Counted from the stretch's first letter, positions 52,932-62,706 are shown. The stretch: 64,000 nucleotides of DNA from Mesosutterella multiformis (GCF_003402575.1 NZ_BGZJ01000001.1:1424501-1488500); one strand, 5' to 3'. A program made the numbers and translations. Notes: generated by a model from the letters alone, not told the origin.

Positions 52932-54221
52932 TTATTCCCTTTCAGTGTCGAAACCTTCGGCAACCTTCCAGAGAAGCTTCACGCCCTGCATAAAATCCTC
53001 AAGCTTCATTTCCTCGCGGGGATTATGGGACCCATTCTGGTTCGCGACGAAAATCATAGCAGAAGGAATCCCAGCGTTCGTGAGCACAGCGGAGTCGTGA
53101 CCGGCGCCGGACGGCATCGCGATGTAGGGGATACCGTTTTCCGCCGCAGTCGTCGCGATCCGGGCGACAAGGCCGCTGTTCAGCTTCGCGGGGTCGGTGC
53201 GGAGCATCTGATCGAACTCAAATTTCACGCCGCGTTCCTTGGCCACCTTATCCGCGCAGGAGAGGAGCACTTCATGGAACCGCTCAAGCGTTCCCATCGA
53301 GAGACTGCGCATATCAATACAGAAGGTGACAAGCCCCGGAACCTTCGCGATGGCGGCTGAGTCCCCGGTCTTCAGCACACCGACCGTAAAGACCAGGTCT
53401 TCCTCACGGTCCAGACGGTGAATCCAGTGCTTTTCCATCCGCATCAGGAAGTCAGCGGTCGCGAGCACCGCGTCGTGGCGGAACTCGCGGTTCACGGCGC
53501 CCGAGTGAGCCGTTTCGCCGATGCAGCGGACAACCTTATGGCGGAGGTTTCCGCGGATGCCGGTGACAACACCGACACGCTTCGTTTTATTGCTGTCAAG
53601 CGTCGGGCCCTGCTCAATGTGGAGCTCAATAAATGCCCCGAATTTCTTCAGATCCGCGAGAGGCTTGCCGCTGACACAGGCTTCAGGGTCAAAACCGGAT
53701 TCACGGATCGCTTCCGCGAGCGTCTGCTGCTTCGTGCGGTGGCGGAGCTTCAGGTCTTCGGGCTTCAGCTTGCCCGTCATCGCGAGCGTTCCGACATAGG
53801 CCTTGCCGAAGTAGGAGCTTTCTTCCATGCGGGTCACGAGCACAGACATGTCGCGGTACGGCGTGTAGTTGGTGCGGCGCATCCACCAGAGAACCGTGAG
53901 ACCGGCGACGATACCGGCAAGGCCGTCATAATTTCCGCCCTGAGGGACTGAGTCGCCGTGTGAGCCCGTCACGAAAGCCGGCAGGTCGCGGTGTTCACCA
54001 GGCAGCGTGAGGAAAAGATTTCCGGCCGCATCCGCCCACTCTTCAAGACCGAGCGTCTTTCCGACCTCCTTCACGTATTCGTGAACTTTATTCTCTACCG
54101 CGCTGTAGCCCTGCCGTGAGACGCCGGCGACTGGGTCCTTTGAAAACTCACGGACGTCATCAAAAATCTTTTTCGCAAAGGCCGCGCCTTCTACCGCAAT
54201 ATCCTGCATCTCTTCAGTCAT
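52932..54221 (-). CDS. M20 Zn-dependent carbamoylase/allantoate-type amidohydrolase
   Basis: A 429-residue amidohydrolase of the hydantoinase/carbamoylase group (AllC, N-carbamoyl-L-amino acid hydrolase). Metal motifs: TGSHGDSVPQGGNYDG with His and Asp, MEESSYFGKAYVGT with the catalytic Glu, IELHIEQGPTLDS, and ALAEx... then PSGAGHDSAVLTNAG with the last His. Such enzymes open carbamoyl or ureido bonds, releasing NH3 and CO2. AGGAG eight bases before 54221 supports the ATG. It is divergent from the catabolic gene cluster that starts at 54719, suggesting a shared control region. Confidence 0.9.
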   Translation of the reverse strand: MTEEMQDIAVEGAAFAKKIFDDVREFSKDPVAGVSRQGYSAVENKVHEYVKEVGKTLGLEEWADAAGNLFLTLPGEHRDLPAFVTGSHGDSVPQGGNYDGLAGIVAGLTVLWWMRRTNYTPYRDMSVLVTRMEESSYFGKAYVGTLAMTGKLKPEDLKLRHRTKQQTLAEAIRESGFDPEACVSGKPLADLKKFGAFIELHIEQGPTLDSNKTKRVGVVTGIRGNLRHKVVRCIGETAHSGAVNREFRHDAVLATADFLMRMEKHWIHRLDREEDLVFTVGVLKTGDSAAIAKVPGLVTFCIDMRSLSMGTLERFHEVLLSCADKVAKERGVKFEFDQMLRTDPAKLNSGLVARIATTAAENGIPYIAMPSGAGHDSAVLTNAGIPSAMIFVANQNGSHNPREEMKLEDFMQGVKLLWKVAEGFDTERE

Positions 54222-54718
54222 GCTTTTCTCCTGGACCTCAATGGTTGGTGATTGCCGGTTCTCCCGCATCGGACGGTGCCGCAATCGATGTAGGAATTAA
54301 AGCAGAAAAAAACCGAAGTTCCCGTCGATTCAGAAAAATTCCCGCGGATTCAGTGAAACATGTACATGACTTTCCGGTATGAATCCATGGGGACGGCTCC
54401 CACCCATTCATGTATATGAATTGATGCACCAAATCTGAACATCTGGATTCCTGAAAGGGAAACATCCCTACTTTTATCTTACACAACATCATGAAAACAA
54501 ATAATAAAAATAATCACTCTATTGGTGCGTCATGAAATTTTAATAACAATAAAAAAGCAGTAATATGCACAAATAAAGTGCGTAAAGATTATTAAATTAT
54601 GGAGAAAAATTTTAGTTTTTAATCTATAAGTATTTGAAATAAAAATAAATTAGTATCGATGTCAAAAGTTGGCACGATGATTGCGATATATCCGGTAACA
54701 ATCACTGGAGATGCGCTG
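54222..54718. promoter_or_regulatory. Divergent control region with palindromes
   Basis: A 497-bp AT-rich region between divergent catabolic genes. Seen here: CATGTACATG (54359-54368), ATTCAT-GTAT-ATGAAT (54406-54421), and an inverted pair TGATGCACCAA (54422-54432) and TTGGTGCGTCA (54522-54532), 100 bp apart with one mismatch. These may bind the GntR or LysR regulator of the cluster. A weak frame starting at 54659 is only the upstream extension of the next gene. Confidence 0.45.
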
Positions 54719-55681
54719 ATGGCACTGAAGATCCGAATGAAGTCCCGGGACTGGGATTTTTGGACACCCCTGCTGCTGGGGGACGTTACGTCTGACACTA
54801 TCGATCTGGAACTGACGAGAGTGCAGTCCCTGATCGATAACGTGGCGGATGATCCTGACTGCGAAGCAGCGGAAATGAGTCTTTCCCGATACGCGATCCG
54901 CCGAAGCGCAGGGACCGACCGGAACCTTGTCGGAATCCCGTTTTTCATCATGCGGGGGTTCCGAAACCGGTGCATTCTGACGTCAGACGATTCCCCGATT
55001 ACCACGCTTTCTGACCTCAGAGGAAAGCGGATCGGGCTCTCCGGATGGCAGGATTCCGGAAACACCTGGACCCGGGCGCTCCTTCTTGAAGCGGGCGTTC
55101 CGGTGGATTCCATTCAGTGGACGCTTTCCCGTATGACGGCCGCGGACCGGATTGATCCGGAGCGGGGAAAACAGTTCTGGGATGACCGCGTGGTGTTCCA
55201 TGACCCGGACGAAACGCCGCTTGTTGATCTTCTTAAAGCCGGAAAGATCGATGCGATTTTCCAGGCTTTCATGCCGGCTGATTTCTATAGCGAAGGGTAT
55301 GGGCTGCGGCAGCTGCAGCCTGACTTCGTTTCACAGGAAAAGGCCTGGTTCGGCTGCGCCGGTTTCGTTCCCGGGATTCATATCCTCGCGATGAAAGCGG
55401 ACTTTATCGCAGCGCATCCTGAGGCTCCGAGGCAGCTTTGCGAGCTCCTTCGCGCCTCACAGAATCTCTGGCTCGCGAAGCGCCGCAAGTACTTCGAAAC
55501 CACGCCGTGGCTGATCGCGGATCTTATTGATATGGCGAAGTCGCTTCCTGAAGACTGGGACCCGGTGGGGCTTGAGCCGAACCGCAGGATGCTCGACGAA
55601 TTCGCCCGCCAGCAGTATCTGCAGAAACTGACCCCCGTGCAGCGTGACGCTGATTTTCTCTTCCCCGTGAAGACGATCTGA
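54719..55681 (+). CDS. 4,5-dihydroxyphthalate-decarboxylase-like binding-fold protein
   Basis: A 320-residue protein of the Pht5/NMT1-like family, which shares the type-2 periplasmic-binding fold but lacks a signal peptide. Recognisable pieces are AAEMSLSRYAIRRSAGTDRNLVGIP, RCILTSDDSPITTLSDLRGKRIGLSGWQDSGNTW and LKAGKIDAIFQAFMP. I start at the ATG at 54719, which has GGAG eight bases upstream; a further in-frame ATG at 54659 lacks one. Family members act as decarboxylases or as soluble ligand binders. It is first in the rightward cluster. Confidence 0.75.
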   Translation: MALKIRMKSRDWDFWTPLLLGDVTSDTIDLELTRVQSLIDNVADDPDCEAAEMSLSRYAIRRSAGTDRNLVGIPFFIMRGFRNRCILTSDDSPITTLSDLRGKRIGLSGWQDSGNTWTRALLLEAGVPVDSIQWTLSRMTAADRIDPERGKQFWDDRVVFHDPDETPLVDLLKAGKIDAIFQAFMPADFYSEGYGLRQLQPDFVSQEKAWFGCAGFVPGIHILAMKADFIAAHPEAPRQLCELLRASQNLWLAKRRKYFETTPWLIADLIDMAKSLPEDWDPVGLEPNRRMLDEFARQQYLQKLTPVQRDADFLFPVKTI

Positions 55682-55697
55682 GAGAGAGGAGACCGTA

Positions 55698-56507
55698 ATG
55701 AGTGATCTTTTCCGCATAGCCCTTGGGCAGATGACGGTCGCGGAGACGGGAACCGAGAATCTCGCGAAGGCGGTGTCTTTGATGAGGCGGGCGGCAGATG
55801 CCGGCGCAAGGCTTCTGGTGCTCCCTGAAGGCGTGATTGCCCGGAAACCGACTGACGGCGCCTGGAGCCGCAAACACGCGGAACCGCTGGATGGCCCCTT
55901 CGTATCGGGGCTTCTCGCCGCGACCGCCGATATTCCGATCGCGGTTTCCTGCACGGTTCATGAACCGTCAGGAGCGCCGGACGGCCGGGTCTGGAACACC
56001 CACATTGTGGCGGACGGCGGAAAGCTTCTCGCCGCCTACCGGAAGCTTCATCTCTATGACGCCTTTTCAGGTCTCGAAAGCGCCAATGTGGTGCCGGGCG
56101 ACACCGTACCGCCGCTGGTTGATATAGACGGCTGGAAGTTCGGGCTCGAAACCTGCTACGACGTGCGTTTTCCGGAGCTTTCGAAGCGCCTCGCGCTGGA
56201 CGGCGCGGATGCCATTCTGCTTCCGGCCGCCTGGGTGAGGGGATCGCTGAAAGAAATGCACTGGGAAATCATGGCGCGTGCCCGGGCGCTTGAAAACACC
56301 GTCTATGTCGCCGCGCTTTCGGAAATCTCAGCCCGGAATATTGGCTGCTCCATGGTGGTGGATCCGCTTGGCGTTCCGGTTTCCCGGGCGGGCGCGGCTG
56401 AAGCCTTGATCACCGCGGATATGAGCCGATCGGTGCTTGAAGACGCGAGAAAAGTCCTCCCGGTGCTTGAAAACATGCGTTTCGCCCGCCCGGAACTGAA
56501 GCCGTGA
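55698..56507 (+). CDS. Carbon-nitrogen hydrolase (nitrilase superfamily)
   Basis: A 269-residue amidase of the omega-amidase/deaminated-glutathione-amidase branch. The catalytic Glu-Lys-Cys triad is in place: LVLPEGVIARKPT, YRKLHLYDAF and ETCYDVRFPELS. It removes an amide or ureido nitrogen; the exact substrate is unknown. It begins 16 bp after the preceding gene and ends 82 bp before the ABC binding protein. Confidence 0.93.
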   Translation: MSDLFRIALGQMTVAETGTENLAKAVSLMRRAADAGARLLVLPEGVIARKPTDGAWSRKHAEPLDGPFVSGLLAATADIPIAVSCTVHEPSGAPDGRVWNTHIVADGGKLLAAYRKLHLYDAFSGLESANVVPGDTVPPLVDIDGWKFGLETCYDVRFPELSKRLALDGADAILLPAAWVRGSLKEMHWEIMARARALENTVYVAALSEISARNIGCSMVVDPLGVPVSRAGAAEALITADMSRSVLEDARKVLPVLENMRFARPELKP

Positions 56508-56553
56508 CCGTTAACCCAAATCCCTATTTCTACTGAAAAAAAACAACTCAGAA

Positions 56554-56578
56554 GGACCAAGCGGGATACCCCTGGTCC
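56554..56578 (+). other. Hairpin between C-N hydrolase and binding-protein genes
   Basis: GGACCA pairs with TGGTCC around a 13-base GC-rich loop; no T-run. It may protect or separate the two transcripts. Confidence 0.35.
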
Positions 56579-56589
56579 ATAAGGAGAGC

Positions 56590-57474
56590 ATGATGAATTT
56601 CAAGAAACTCGCGGTGGCAGCCGCAGCCCTCAGCTTTGCGTTCAGCGCTTTCGCCGCCGGTATCCCGGCACAGAAACTCGATAAATCGCTTCACGCGAAG
56701 CTCCCGGCCTCGATCCAGAAGAGCGGCGTGCTGCGGGACGCCGTGAACGGTTCCTTCCCTCCCTACTATGTCGTTACACCGGATAAGAAGATTCAGGGCG
56801 CGCTCTCCGACTTCTCGAAGGCGCTTGGCGAGATTCTCGGGGTCCGGGTTGAGCATACGAATATTCCTTCGCTTTCCGGCACGCTGATCGGACTGCAGTC
56901 GGGCCGCTACGACATTTCGATCGGACCGATCGGCGACTTCCCGAACCGCGAGGAGAAGAATGATTTCGTGGACTATGTTCAGGAGTACGTGGTTTTCGCG
57001 GTGAAGAAGGGCAATCCCCTGAAGATCAATGGACTTGAGGACACCTGCGGCCGCCGGATTTCCGTGATGGCGGGCGGTTCCGCGGAGCGCGTGATCAAGA
57101 AGCAGTCAGACACCTGCGTGAAGGTCGGGAAAAAGCCGGTCACGGTGCTCTCCTATGACGGCCAGACGACTTCCGCTCTTGCTGTGCGCTCGGGACGCGC
57201 CGATGCTTTCTTCTCCTCCCAGGCTCCGCTCACGTATTTTGTGAGCCAGAACAAGGCTTACCTGGAGCTCGCAGCGGTCGGGAAGAAGAATGGCTTCAAC
57301 GATCTCTATCAGGGCGCGGTGCTGCCGAAGAATTCTCCTCTGACTCCTGTGGTGCTTGATGCTTTCAAGATCATGTACAAGAACGGCACCTATAAGGCGA
57401 TCATGGAAAAGTGGGGCCTCAGCCGCAACATGGCAGCGCACCCCGGAAAGAACATGGGGATCGATGTGAAGTAA
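56590..57474 (+). CDS. Amino-acid ABC transporter substrate-binding protein
   Basis: A 294-residue periplasmic binding protein of the polar amino-acid group (SBP_bac_3). Sec signal MNFKKLAVAAAALSFAFSAFA is cleaved near AAG. Ligand-fold motifs are GVLRDAVNGSFPPYYVV, LQSGRYDISIGPIGD, LEDTCGRRISVMAGGSAE and VRSGRADAFFSS. It supplies the permease and ATPase directly downstream. A GC-rich hairpin follows its stop, a common way to raise binding-protein levels. Confidence 0.94.
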   Translation: MMNFKKLAVAAAALSFAFSAFAAGIPAQKLDKSLHAKLPASIQKSGVLRDAVNGSFPPYYVVTPDKKIQGALSDFSKALGEILGVRVEHTNIPSLSGTLIGLQSGRYDISIGPIGDFPNREEKNDFVDYVQEYVVFAVKKGNPLKINGLEDTCGRRISVMAGGSAERVIKKQSDTCVKVGKKPVTVLSYDGQTTSALAVRSGRADAFFSSQAPLTYFVSQNKAYLELAAVGKKNGFNDLYQGAVLPKNSPLTPVVLDAFKIMYKNGTYKAIMEKWGLSRNMAAHPGKNMGIDVK

Positions 57475-57488
57475 CCCGATCTATCCGC

Positions 57489-57513
57489 CCCGGCGGTGAC
57501 TTCACCCGCCGGG
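57489..57513 (+). other. GC-rich hairpin after the binding-protein gene
   Basis: CCCGGCGG pairs with CCGCCGGG, extended by GTGA/TCAC. There is no T-run, so it is probably a 3' stability hairpin or attenuator between the binding protein and the permease. Confidence 0.5.
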
Positions 57514-57538
57514 TCAAAGCTTTTCTGGAAATCTGAGA

Positions 57539-58423
57539 ATGACGAATTCTGAATTCAAAGCGGCGGATGTCTCCAGGGCACGCCGCCCGGTGCCCTGGTT
57601 AAGGTGGGTGCTTTACGCGGCAGTGACCGCGATCATCCTGTACTTCCTTTGGATCTGCTCGAAGAACCCGAATTTTGAGTGGGGAGTTGTTGCGCAGTAC
57701 TTTACGCACGACTCGATCCTCCACGGAATCAAGATGACGCTGGGGCTCACCGTGGTTTCCATGGTGATCGGGACGGTGCTCGGCCTTATCTGCGCGCTGG
57801 GGAAACTCTCCGGCAGCCGCTTTTTCAATACGCTCAGCAACATCTATCTGTGGTTCTTCCGCTCAACCCCGCTGCTGGTGCAGCTGCTTTTCTGGTACAA
57901 CCTCGCGGCGTTGTTTCCCGAGGTAACGCTGCCCGGGATGGGCGCGGTATCAACCAACACGCTCATCACGCCGCTCTCCGCCGCGATCATCGGGCTCTCG
58001 CTTAACGAAGGCGCCTTTATGGGGGAAATCATCCGGGCGGGACTGCTCTCCGTTGATCCGAATCAGAAAGAAACCGCTCAGGCCTTTGGCATGAGCCGCC
58101 TTCAGATCATGTTCCGGATTCTGATTCCTCAGGCGATGACCGCCATTATTCCGCCGACCGGAAACCAGGTGATCTCCATGGTGAAAGCGACCGCCATGGT
58201 GTCCATCATCGCGATGGATGATCTGCTGTACTCGGTCCAGACGATTTACAACGTCACTTTCCAGATCATTCCGCTCCTCATTGTCGCGGTGATCTGGTAC
58301 CTCATCATCACGTCGGTCCTCTCCGTGATTCAGTGGATGATTGAGCGCCATTTTTCGAAAGGCCGCAGCCCCAGCACGCCGGCTGCTGAAGAGACCCTCG
58401 CGGCGGAAGGAGTAAGCGCATGA
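57539..58423 (+). CDS. Amino-acid ABC transporter permease
   Basis: A 294-residue HisM/GltK-type permease. Five predicted membrane spans, with the EAA loop near [26 protein letters not shown] and [20 protein letters not shown] typical of the family. Stop overlaps the ATPase start by 4 bp. Function as a homodimer or with an unlinked partner is inferred, since only one permease gene exists. Confidence 0.93.
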   Translation: MTNSEFKAADVSRARRPVPWLRWVLYAAVTAIILYFLWICSKNPNFEWGVVAQYFTHDSILHGIKMTLGLTVVSMVIGTVLGLICALGKLSGSRFFNTLSNIYLWFFRSTPLLVQLLFWYNLAALFPEVTLPGMGAVSTNTLITPLSAAIIGLSLNEGAFMGEIIRAGLLSVDPNQKETAQAFGMSRLQIMFRILIPQAMTAIIPPTGNQVISMVKATAMVSIIAMDDLLYSVQTIYNVTFQIIPLLIVAVIWYLIITSVLSVIQWMIERHFSKGRSPSTPAAEETLAAEGVSA

Positions 58424-59208
58424 CAGAAGAACTGACAGCCCGGAACACGGAGCCCTTTGTGATCTGCCGCGACGTGCGTAAGAGTTTCGGCTCAAATGAG
58501 GTGCTGAGGGGCATCAGCCTCGAAGTGAAGAAGGGGGAGGTCGTGGTGATCCTCGGTCCCTCGGGGTCCGGCAAGTCAACACTCCTTCGGTGTATCAATC
58601 ATCTGGAAACAATGGATTCCGGAATGATCACGGTAGGCGGTGAGGCTATCGGCTACGAGATGAGGAACGGTGAACTCTGGGAAGCGCCGTATCCGGTCGT
58701 CGCGAAACAGCGGAGCCGGATCGGAATGGTGTTCCAGGCGTTCAATCTCTTCCCGCATCTCACGGTGCTGGAAAACGTGATGCTCTTTCCGGTGTCAGTG
58801 CATCACGTGCCGAAGGACGAGGCAAAGAAAAAGGCGCTTGAGATTCTTGATCGGGTCGGTCTCGCAGACAAAGCGAATGAATACCCGAGGCGGCTTTCAG
58901 GCGGTCAGCAGCAGCGCGTCTCAATCGCGAGGGCTCTCGCGATTGAACCGGAGCTCCTGCTCTTTGATGAACCGACTTCAGCGCTCGATCCGGAGCTCGT
59001 CGGTGAGGTGCTTCAGACCATGAAGTCGCTCGCGGAGCAGGGCTATACGATGATCATTGTGACGCACGAGATTCCATTTACCCGTGAAGTGGCGGACCGT
59101 GTGGTCTTCATGGCAGACGGCGTCGTGGTTGAGGAGGGTGCGCCGGATGACGTTATGGTGAATCCGAAAACGGATCGCTTCAGGACATTCCTTTCCCGGT
59201 ATCTCTGA
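58420..59208 (+). CDS. Amino-acid ABC transporter ATP-binding protein
   Basis: A 262-residue GlnQ/HisP-type ATPase. Walker [13 protein letters not shown], signature [16 protein letters not shown] and Walker [21 protein letters not shown] are intact, with the family's typical [19 protein letters not shown]-loop. It energises the permease with which it overlaps by 4 bp. A terminator follows. Confidence 0.96.
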   Translation: MTEELTARNTEPFVICRDVRKSFGSNEVLRGISLEVKKGEVVVILGPSGSGKSTLLRCINHLETMDSGMITVGGEAIGYEMRNGELWEAPYPVVAKQRSRIGMVFQAFNLFPHLTVLENVMLFPVSVHHVPKDEAKKKALEILDRVGLADKANEYPRRLSGGQQQRVSIARALAIEPELLLFDEPTSALDPELVGEVLQTMKSLAEQGYTMIIVTHEIPFTREVADRVVFMADGVVVEEGAPDDVMVNPKTDRFRTFLSRYL

Positions 59209-59230
59209 GGAATCTATCAGTAAATCAACG

Positions 59231-59269
59231 AACGGCTTCCCTTTCCTGTGGGACTGGGAGGCCGTTTTT
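59231..59269 (+). terminator. Terminator after the amino-acid ABC genes
   Basis: AACGGCTTCCC pairs with GGGAGGCCGTT (one mismatch or bulge) and is followed by TTTG. Confidence 0.75.
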
Positions 59270-59352
59270 GTCTCTCATATAAGACCGTACCTTTCGGCTA
59301 GAATAGCCGGGTTTCCCCAAGCGGGATTTCTCACCTGACCGGGTACCGACAT

Positions 59353-60093
59353 ATGGCAAAAAAAGAGCTTCTCTGGGTCCAGCTGGCCCGCGATCTTGCG
59401 TACGCAATTGCGACCGGCCGCTATCCCGTCGGGACGCTTCTGCCAAAGGAACTCGATATCTGCCGGAAGACAGGGCTCTCGCGGCACACCGTCCGCGCGG
59501 CGCTGGATCATCTGCAGCGCACCGGTCTCATCAAGCGGACACCGCACGTCGGCACTGAGGTTGTCGCCCGGGGCGCGGCCCGCGGCTTTGCCTATCGGCT
59601 CCAGTCGTTCAGCGATGTCGATATGATCGGCCACTCGCATGCCCGCGAGGTCTGTCAGTCGATTCACGTGAAAGTCGATAAGGAGAAGGCTCAGGAGCTT
59701 GGGCTTCCCGCTGGAACCTCCTGGGTCAGGCTTACCAATATCCGCGCGGGCGATAAGCCTGAGGATCCGCCGGTTGTCTGCACTCAGGTTTTTATCCCGG
59801 AAGTCTGGGAGGACGTGGTCGCGGCGGCTGCCCGCGAACCGGAAACACTGATCGCTACGCTGATCAACCGGATGCACGGCGTTGTTTGCAGCGAAGTGAA
59901 GCAGGATGTCTCGGCGGTTGCGATGCCGGTCGATCAGGCGGCGTGGCTTCAGTGCAAGCCGGGAGTCCCGGCACTGAAGATCCGGCGTGTTTATCTCGAT
60001 GAATCCGGGAAGCCCCTTGAAGTGTCCGTGTCCTGGCATCCGGGAGACCGCTACAGTTTCTCAATCAGTCTGCAGCAGAACGCGGCGGACTGA
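59353..60093 (+). CDS. GntR-family regulator with UTRA domain
   Basis: A 246-residue HutC-type regulator. The winged helix is WVQLARDLAYAIATGRYPVGTLLPKELDICRKTGLSRHTVRAALDHLQRTGLI (residues about 8-60); the UTRA ligand domain follows, with TQVFIPEV and SFSISLQQ. Such regulators bind a pathway substrate. Likely controls the ABC/amidase cluster upstream or the PrpD-like gene convergent with it. No ribosome site is obvious before the ATG; an identical 16-bp sequence occurs before another gene. Confidence 0.92.
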   Translation: MAKKELLWVQLARDLAYAIATGRYPVGTLLPKELDICRKTGLSRHTVRAALDHLQRTGLIKRTPHVGTEVVARGAARGFAYRLQSFSDVDMIGHSHAREVCQSIHVKVDKEKAQELGLPAGTSWVRLTNIRAGDKPEDPPVVCTQVFIPEVWEDVVAAAAREPETLIATLINRMHGVVCSEVKQDVSAVAMPVDQAAWLQCKPGVPALKIRRVYLDESGKPLEVSVSWHPGDRYSFSISLQQNAAD

Positions 60094-60129
60094 GACCGGT
60101 CCGCCCGCGCTTTTTCCGATACCCCGAAT

Positions 60130-61506
60130 TCAAAGATTCCGGTTCGCGATCAAAAAGGGATTTTCCCGGCTGAAATCCGGGATATCGTCGAAATGCTTCG
60201 CGAGGTCCACGATCGCCTTGACCTGAGCGTCATCCAGGATATCAAGCGTCATCGTGCGGAACTTCATCTCACACTCTTCCCAGCTCACCCTATTCTCGGG
60301 GTCCCCCTTCGGGGCTTTGACCTGAGCGGTGAGAATTTCGCCTGACCCGAGCTCAGCCTCAATCCGGCAGGGCCAGTTTTTCGGCACCATGGCGTCAAGC
60401 GACGGATCGTCTATCACGTCAGTGCAGGAGAGCAGGCCGGAAACCGCCGGATCGGATACCGCGTCCGCCGCGAAGGACGCTTCAACAGGCGTGCCGCGGA
60501 GAATCGTGCTCGCGACGCAGTAGGAAATCGAAAACTTGGCATCCCGGCCCGTAGCGGGCGCGGTCTTCCCTGCGATGGAAAGCGCTGTGCCGTACGTGTG
60601 AACCGTGAGATGACGGATTGGGTCGCCCGGGTGACGCGTGAGTTGCTCACGGATCGAGAGCGCGGCGTCAATCGCGGAATGCGTGTGCCGGCAGCAGGGA
60701 TAGGGCTTGAAGGACACTGAAGCTGAACGCCAGACCCGGCCGAAATCCCGGAAGAGATCAAAATTCACGCTCTGCCTTGCGTAGCCCGCGAAAAAGCCCT
60801 GCTTCCCCTCGAGAATATGCGTGGCGCCTGAAAATCCGTTCTGAGCCATAAGTGACACGAGGATGCCGTTCCCGGCCGCATTCCCGGCGTGAAGGAATTT
60901 GCTCATCGCGCCGTCCGGATTGAATTGCCATAAACCGCAGGCGAGGGTGCCGGCGTTTCCGAGCGCCCACTGCATCTGCTGATTGGTGAGTCCGAGCATG
61001 CGGCCTGAGGCCGCGGCGGCTCCGAAGACACCGGCGGTTGAGGTGGTGTGCCAGATCGCGTAATGCGCGGGGGTGATGGCGGCGCCGATCCGGAGCATCA
61101 CTTCAAACCCGGCAACGATCGCAGTGAGAACTTCGCGCCCGGTTTTCTTCTGCCATTCGCCGAGCGCCATGGCGCCTGGCATCACCACGGTAGCCGGGTG
61201 TGAGATCGATTCGCGGTCGACATCATCCATTTCAAAGATGTGGCCGAAGTAGCCATTTTCCATGGCTGCAGTCCGGAGGTCGGTTTTATCGCGGTTTCCG
61301 AAAACACTGGCCTCGGCTTTCCCGCCAAGGAGCTCCGCGGTTTTTTGGATCGGAACGGCCGCCCGGTCCCGGGATCCGGCAAGAGCGCATCCCGTCCAGT
61401 CGAGGATGTCCCGTCGTATCAGGTCGAGTGCCTCGGGAGGAATGCTGTCATACGAGAGGTCTGCCGCGAACTCAGCGCAGGCGGCTGACGGGCTGAAGTG
61501 ATCCAT
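60130..61506 (-). CDS. MmgE/PrpD-family protein
   Basis: A 458-residue protein of the MmgE/PrpD fold, which includes 2-methylcitrate dehydratase, cis-aconitate decarboxylase and iminodisuccinate epimerase. It has an N-terminal helical part, EMDDVDRESISHPATVVMPGAMALGE with the His of the active-site region, KPYPCCRHTHSAIDAAL, and a C-terminal mixed domain. The reaction cannot be fixed. Start at ATG 61506 with GAGGAAAAAACG upstream; the in-frame ATG at 61578 is less likely. Convergent with the GntR gene, and close to a divergent LysR gene. Confidence 0.88.
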   Translation of the reverse strand: MDHFSPSAACAEFAADLSYDSIPPEALDLIRRDILDWTGCALAGSRDRAAVPIQKTAELLGGKAEASVFGNRDKTDLRTAAMENGYFGHIFEMDDVDRESISHPATVVMPGAMALGEWQKKTGREVLTAIVAGFEVMLRIGAAITPAHYAIWHTTSTAGVFGAAAASGRMLGLTNQQMQWALGNAGTLACGLWQFNPDGAMSKFLHAGNAAGNGILVSLMAQNGFSGATHILEGKQGFFAGYARQSVNFDLFRDFGRVWRSASVSFKPYPCCRHTHSAIDAALSIREQLTRHPGDPIRHLTVHTYGTALSIAGKTAPATGRDAKFSISYCVASTILRGTPVEASFAADAVSDPAVSGLLSCTDVIDDPSLDAMVPKNWPCRIEAELGSGEILTAQVKAPKGDPENRVSWEECEMKFRTMTLDILDDAQVKAIVDLAKHFDDIPDFSRENPFLIANRNL

Positions 61507-61742
61507 CGTTTTTTCCTCAAACTTGTCTTGATCGCTGAAACGTAGTGTAGTGTGAGCTCTGATCCGCGGTACAGCCAAGAGTTACCCGGGAGAAAAAGGA
61601 CTTCCTGAAAGTGCCCGTTTCATTTTCTGAAATAAGGGCACAGTGTGTTGCATTAATATGTCGGGAATAGGGGAAAGAAAGATATCTTTTAATTTTTCCG
61701 TATACCAGCAGTAACCATGATCCCCAGGGGAGAGAAAAACAA

Positions 61743-62669
61743 GTGAAAGAATCCGGTGAAGTCACGCGGGAAGAGCTGATGCTTTTCACCGCGCTTTGGG
61801 AGAAGCGTTCACTCACCGCAGCGGCTGAACAGCTTGGGATTCATCTTCCGAAGGCTTCGCGCCTTCTGAAGTCTCTCCGGGAGTCTTTTTCGGATGACCT
61901 CTTTATCCGCATCGGGAACACGATGGAGCCGACAAGAAAGGCGTCCGCGCTTCTTCCTCGAGTTGCGGCGTCACTCGCCTCGCTGGAGCGGCTGTTTGCT
62001 GAAAATACGTTTGATCCGGCAAAGCTTCGCCGCACTTTCATCGTGATTGCGAACAGTCAGCCGCTTTCACGTTTTGGCCCCGTGCTGCTCGCGGATCTCA
62101 GCCGGGCGTCACCGGGGAGCCGTGTTGTGTTTCAGCAGCCCGGAAGCGGGTGGAGTGCGAGACTGTCGGACGGCAGCGCCGATGCCGCGGTGTCGCCTGA
62201 AGGCAATATCCCGAACGGTTTTATGGAGCTGAACGCCTCGCGCTGCCAGTACCAGATCGCGATGCGGCCCGATCATCCGCTCCTCAGACTGCCTGAAATC
62301 ACGGCTTCTGATCTCGCGGAATATCCGGAATGCATTGTGGAGGCGTCCCGCTTCCGGGGAAAGCGGTTTCTCGAGGATGGCAGGGCGTCCGATAAAACGG
62401 TCGTGATACCGGATGGACTCGCGGCCCCGGGTTTCCTTCTCGCGTCTGACGCCTGGATGGTGTCCTGCACTCTCGTGATCCGGGATCTCTTCAAGCCCCG
62501 GTATGGGCTCGCTGCCATTCCTTTCCCGAAGGATTTCAGGCCCTTCTCAGAACCCCCGCTTCTTAAGATTGTGTGGCATCCGAGAACGGCTTCTGACCCC
62601 GCAGAGCAGTGGTTCCGGGGGCTGCTCGAAAATGCCGTGAAGAGTGCCTGCGGAAACGCAACCGCGTGA
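61743..62669 (+). CDS. LysR-family regulator (GTG start)
   Basis: A 308-residue regulator. N-terminal helix-turn-helix TREELMLFTALWEKRSLTAAAEQLGIHLPKASRLLKSLR and an effector domain up to about residue 300. The start codon is GTG, with GGGAGAG eight bases upstream. It is divergent from the MmgE/PrpD gene, 236 bp away, the classical arrangement for LysR control of the neighbour. Confidence 0.88.
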   Translation: MKESGEVTREELMLFTALWEKRSLTAAAEQLGIHLPKASRLLKSLRESFSDDLFIRIGNTMEPTRKASALLPRVAASLASLERLFAENTFDPAKLRRTFIVIANSQPLSRFGPVLLADLSRASPGSRVVFQQPGSGWSARLSDGSADAAVSPEGNIPNGFMELNASRCQYQIAMRPDHPLLRLPEITASDLAEYPECIVEASRFRGKRFLEDGRASDKTVVIPDGLAAPGFLLASDAWMVSCTLVIRDLFKPRYGLAAIPFPKDFRPFSEPPLLKIVWHPRTASDPAEQWFRGLLENAVKSACGNATA

Positions 62670-62677
62670 CGCTTAAA

Positions 62678-62706
62678 TTGCTCCTTTCACTTTTTGAAAG
62701 GAGCGA
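62678..62706 (+). terminator. Hairpin after LysR gene
   Basis: GCTCCTTTCA pairs with TGAAAGGAGC around a short CTTTT loop; no T-run after it, so the terminator role is uncertain. Confidence 0.4.
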
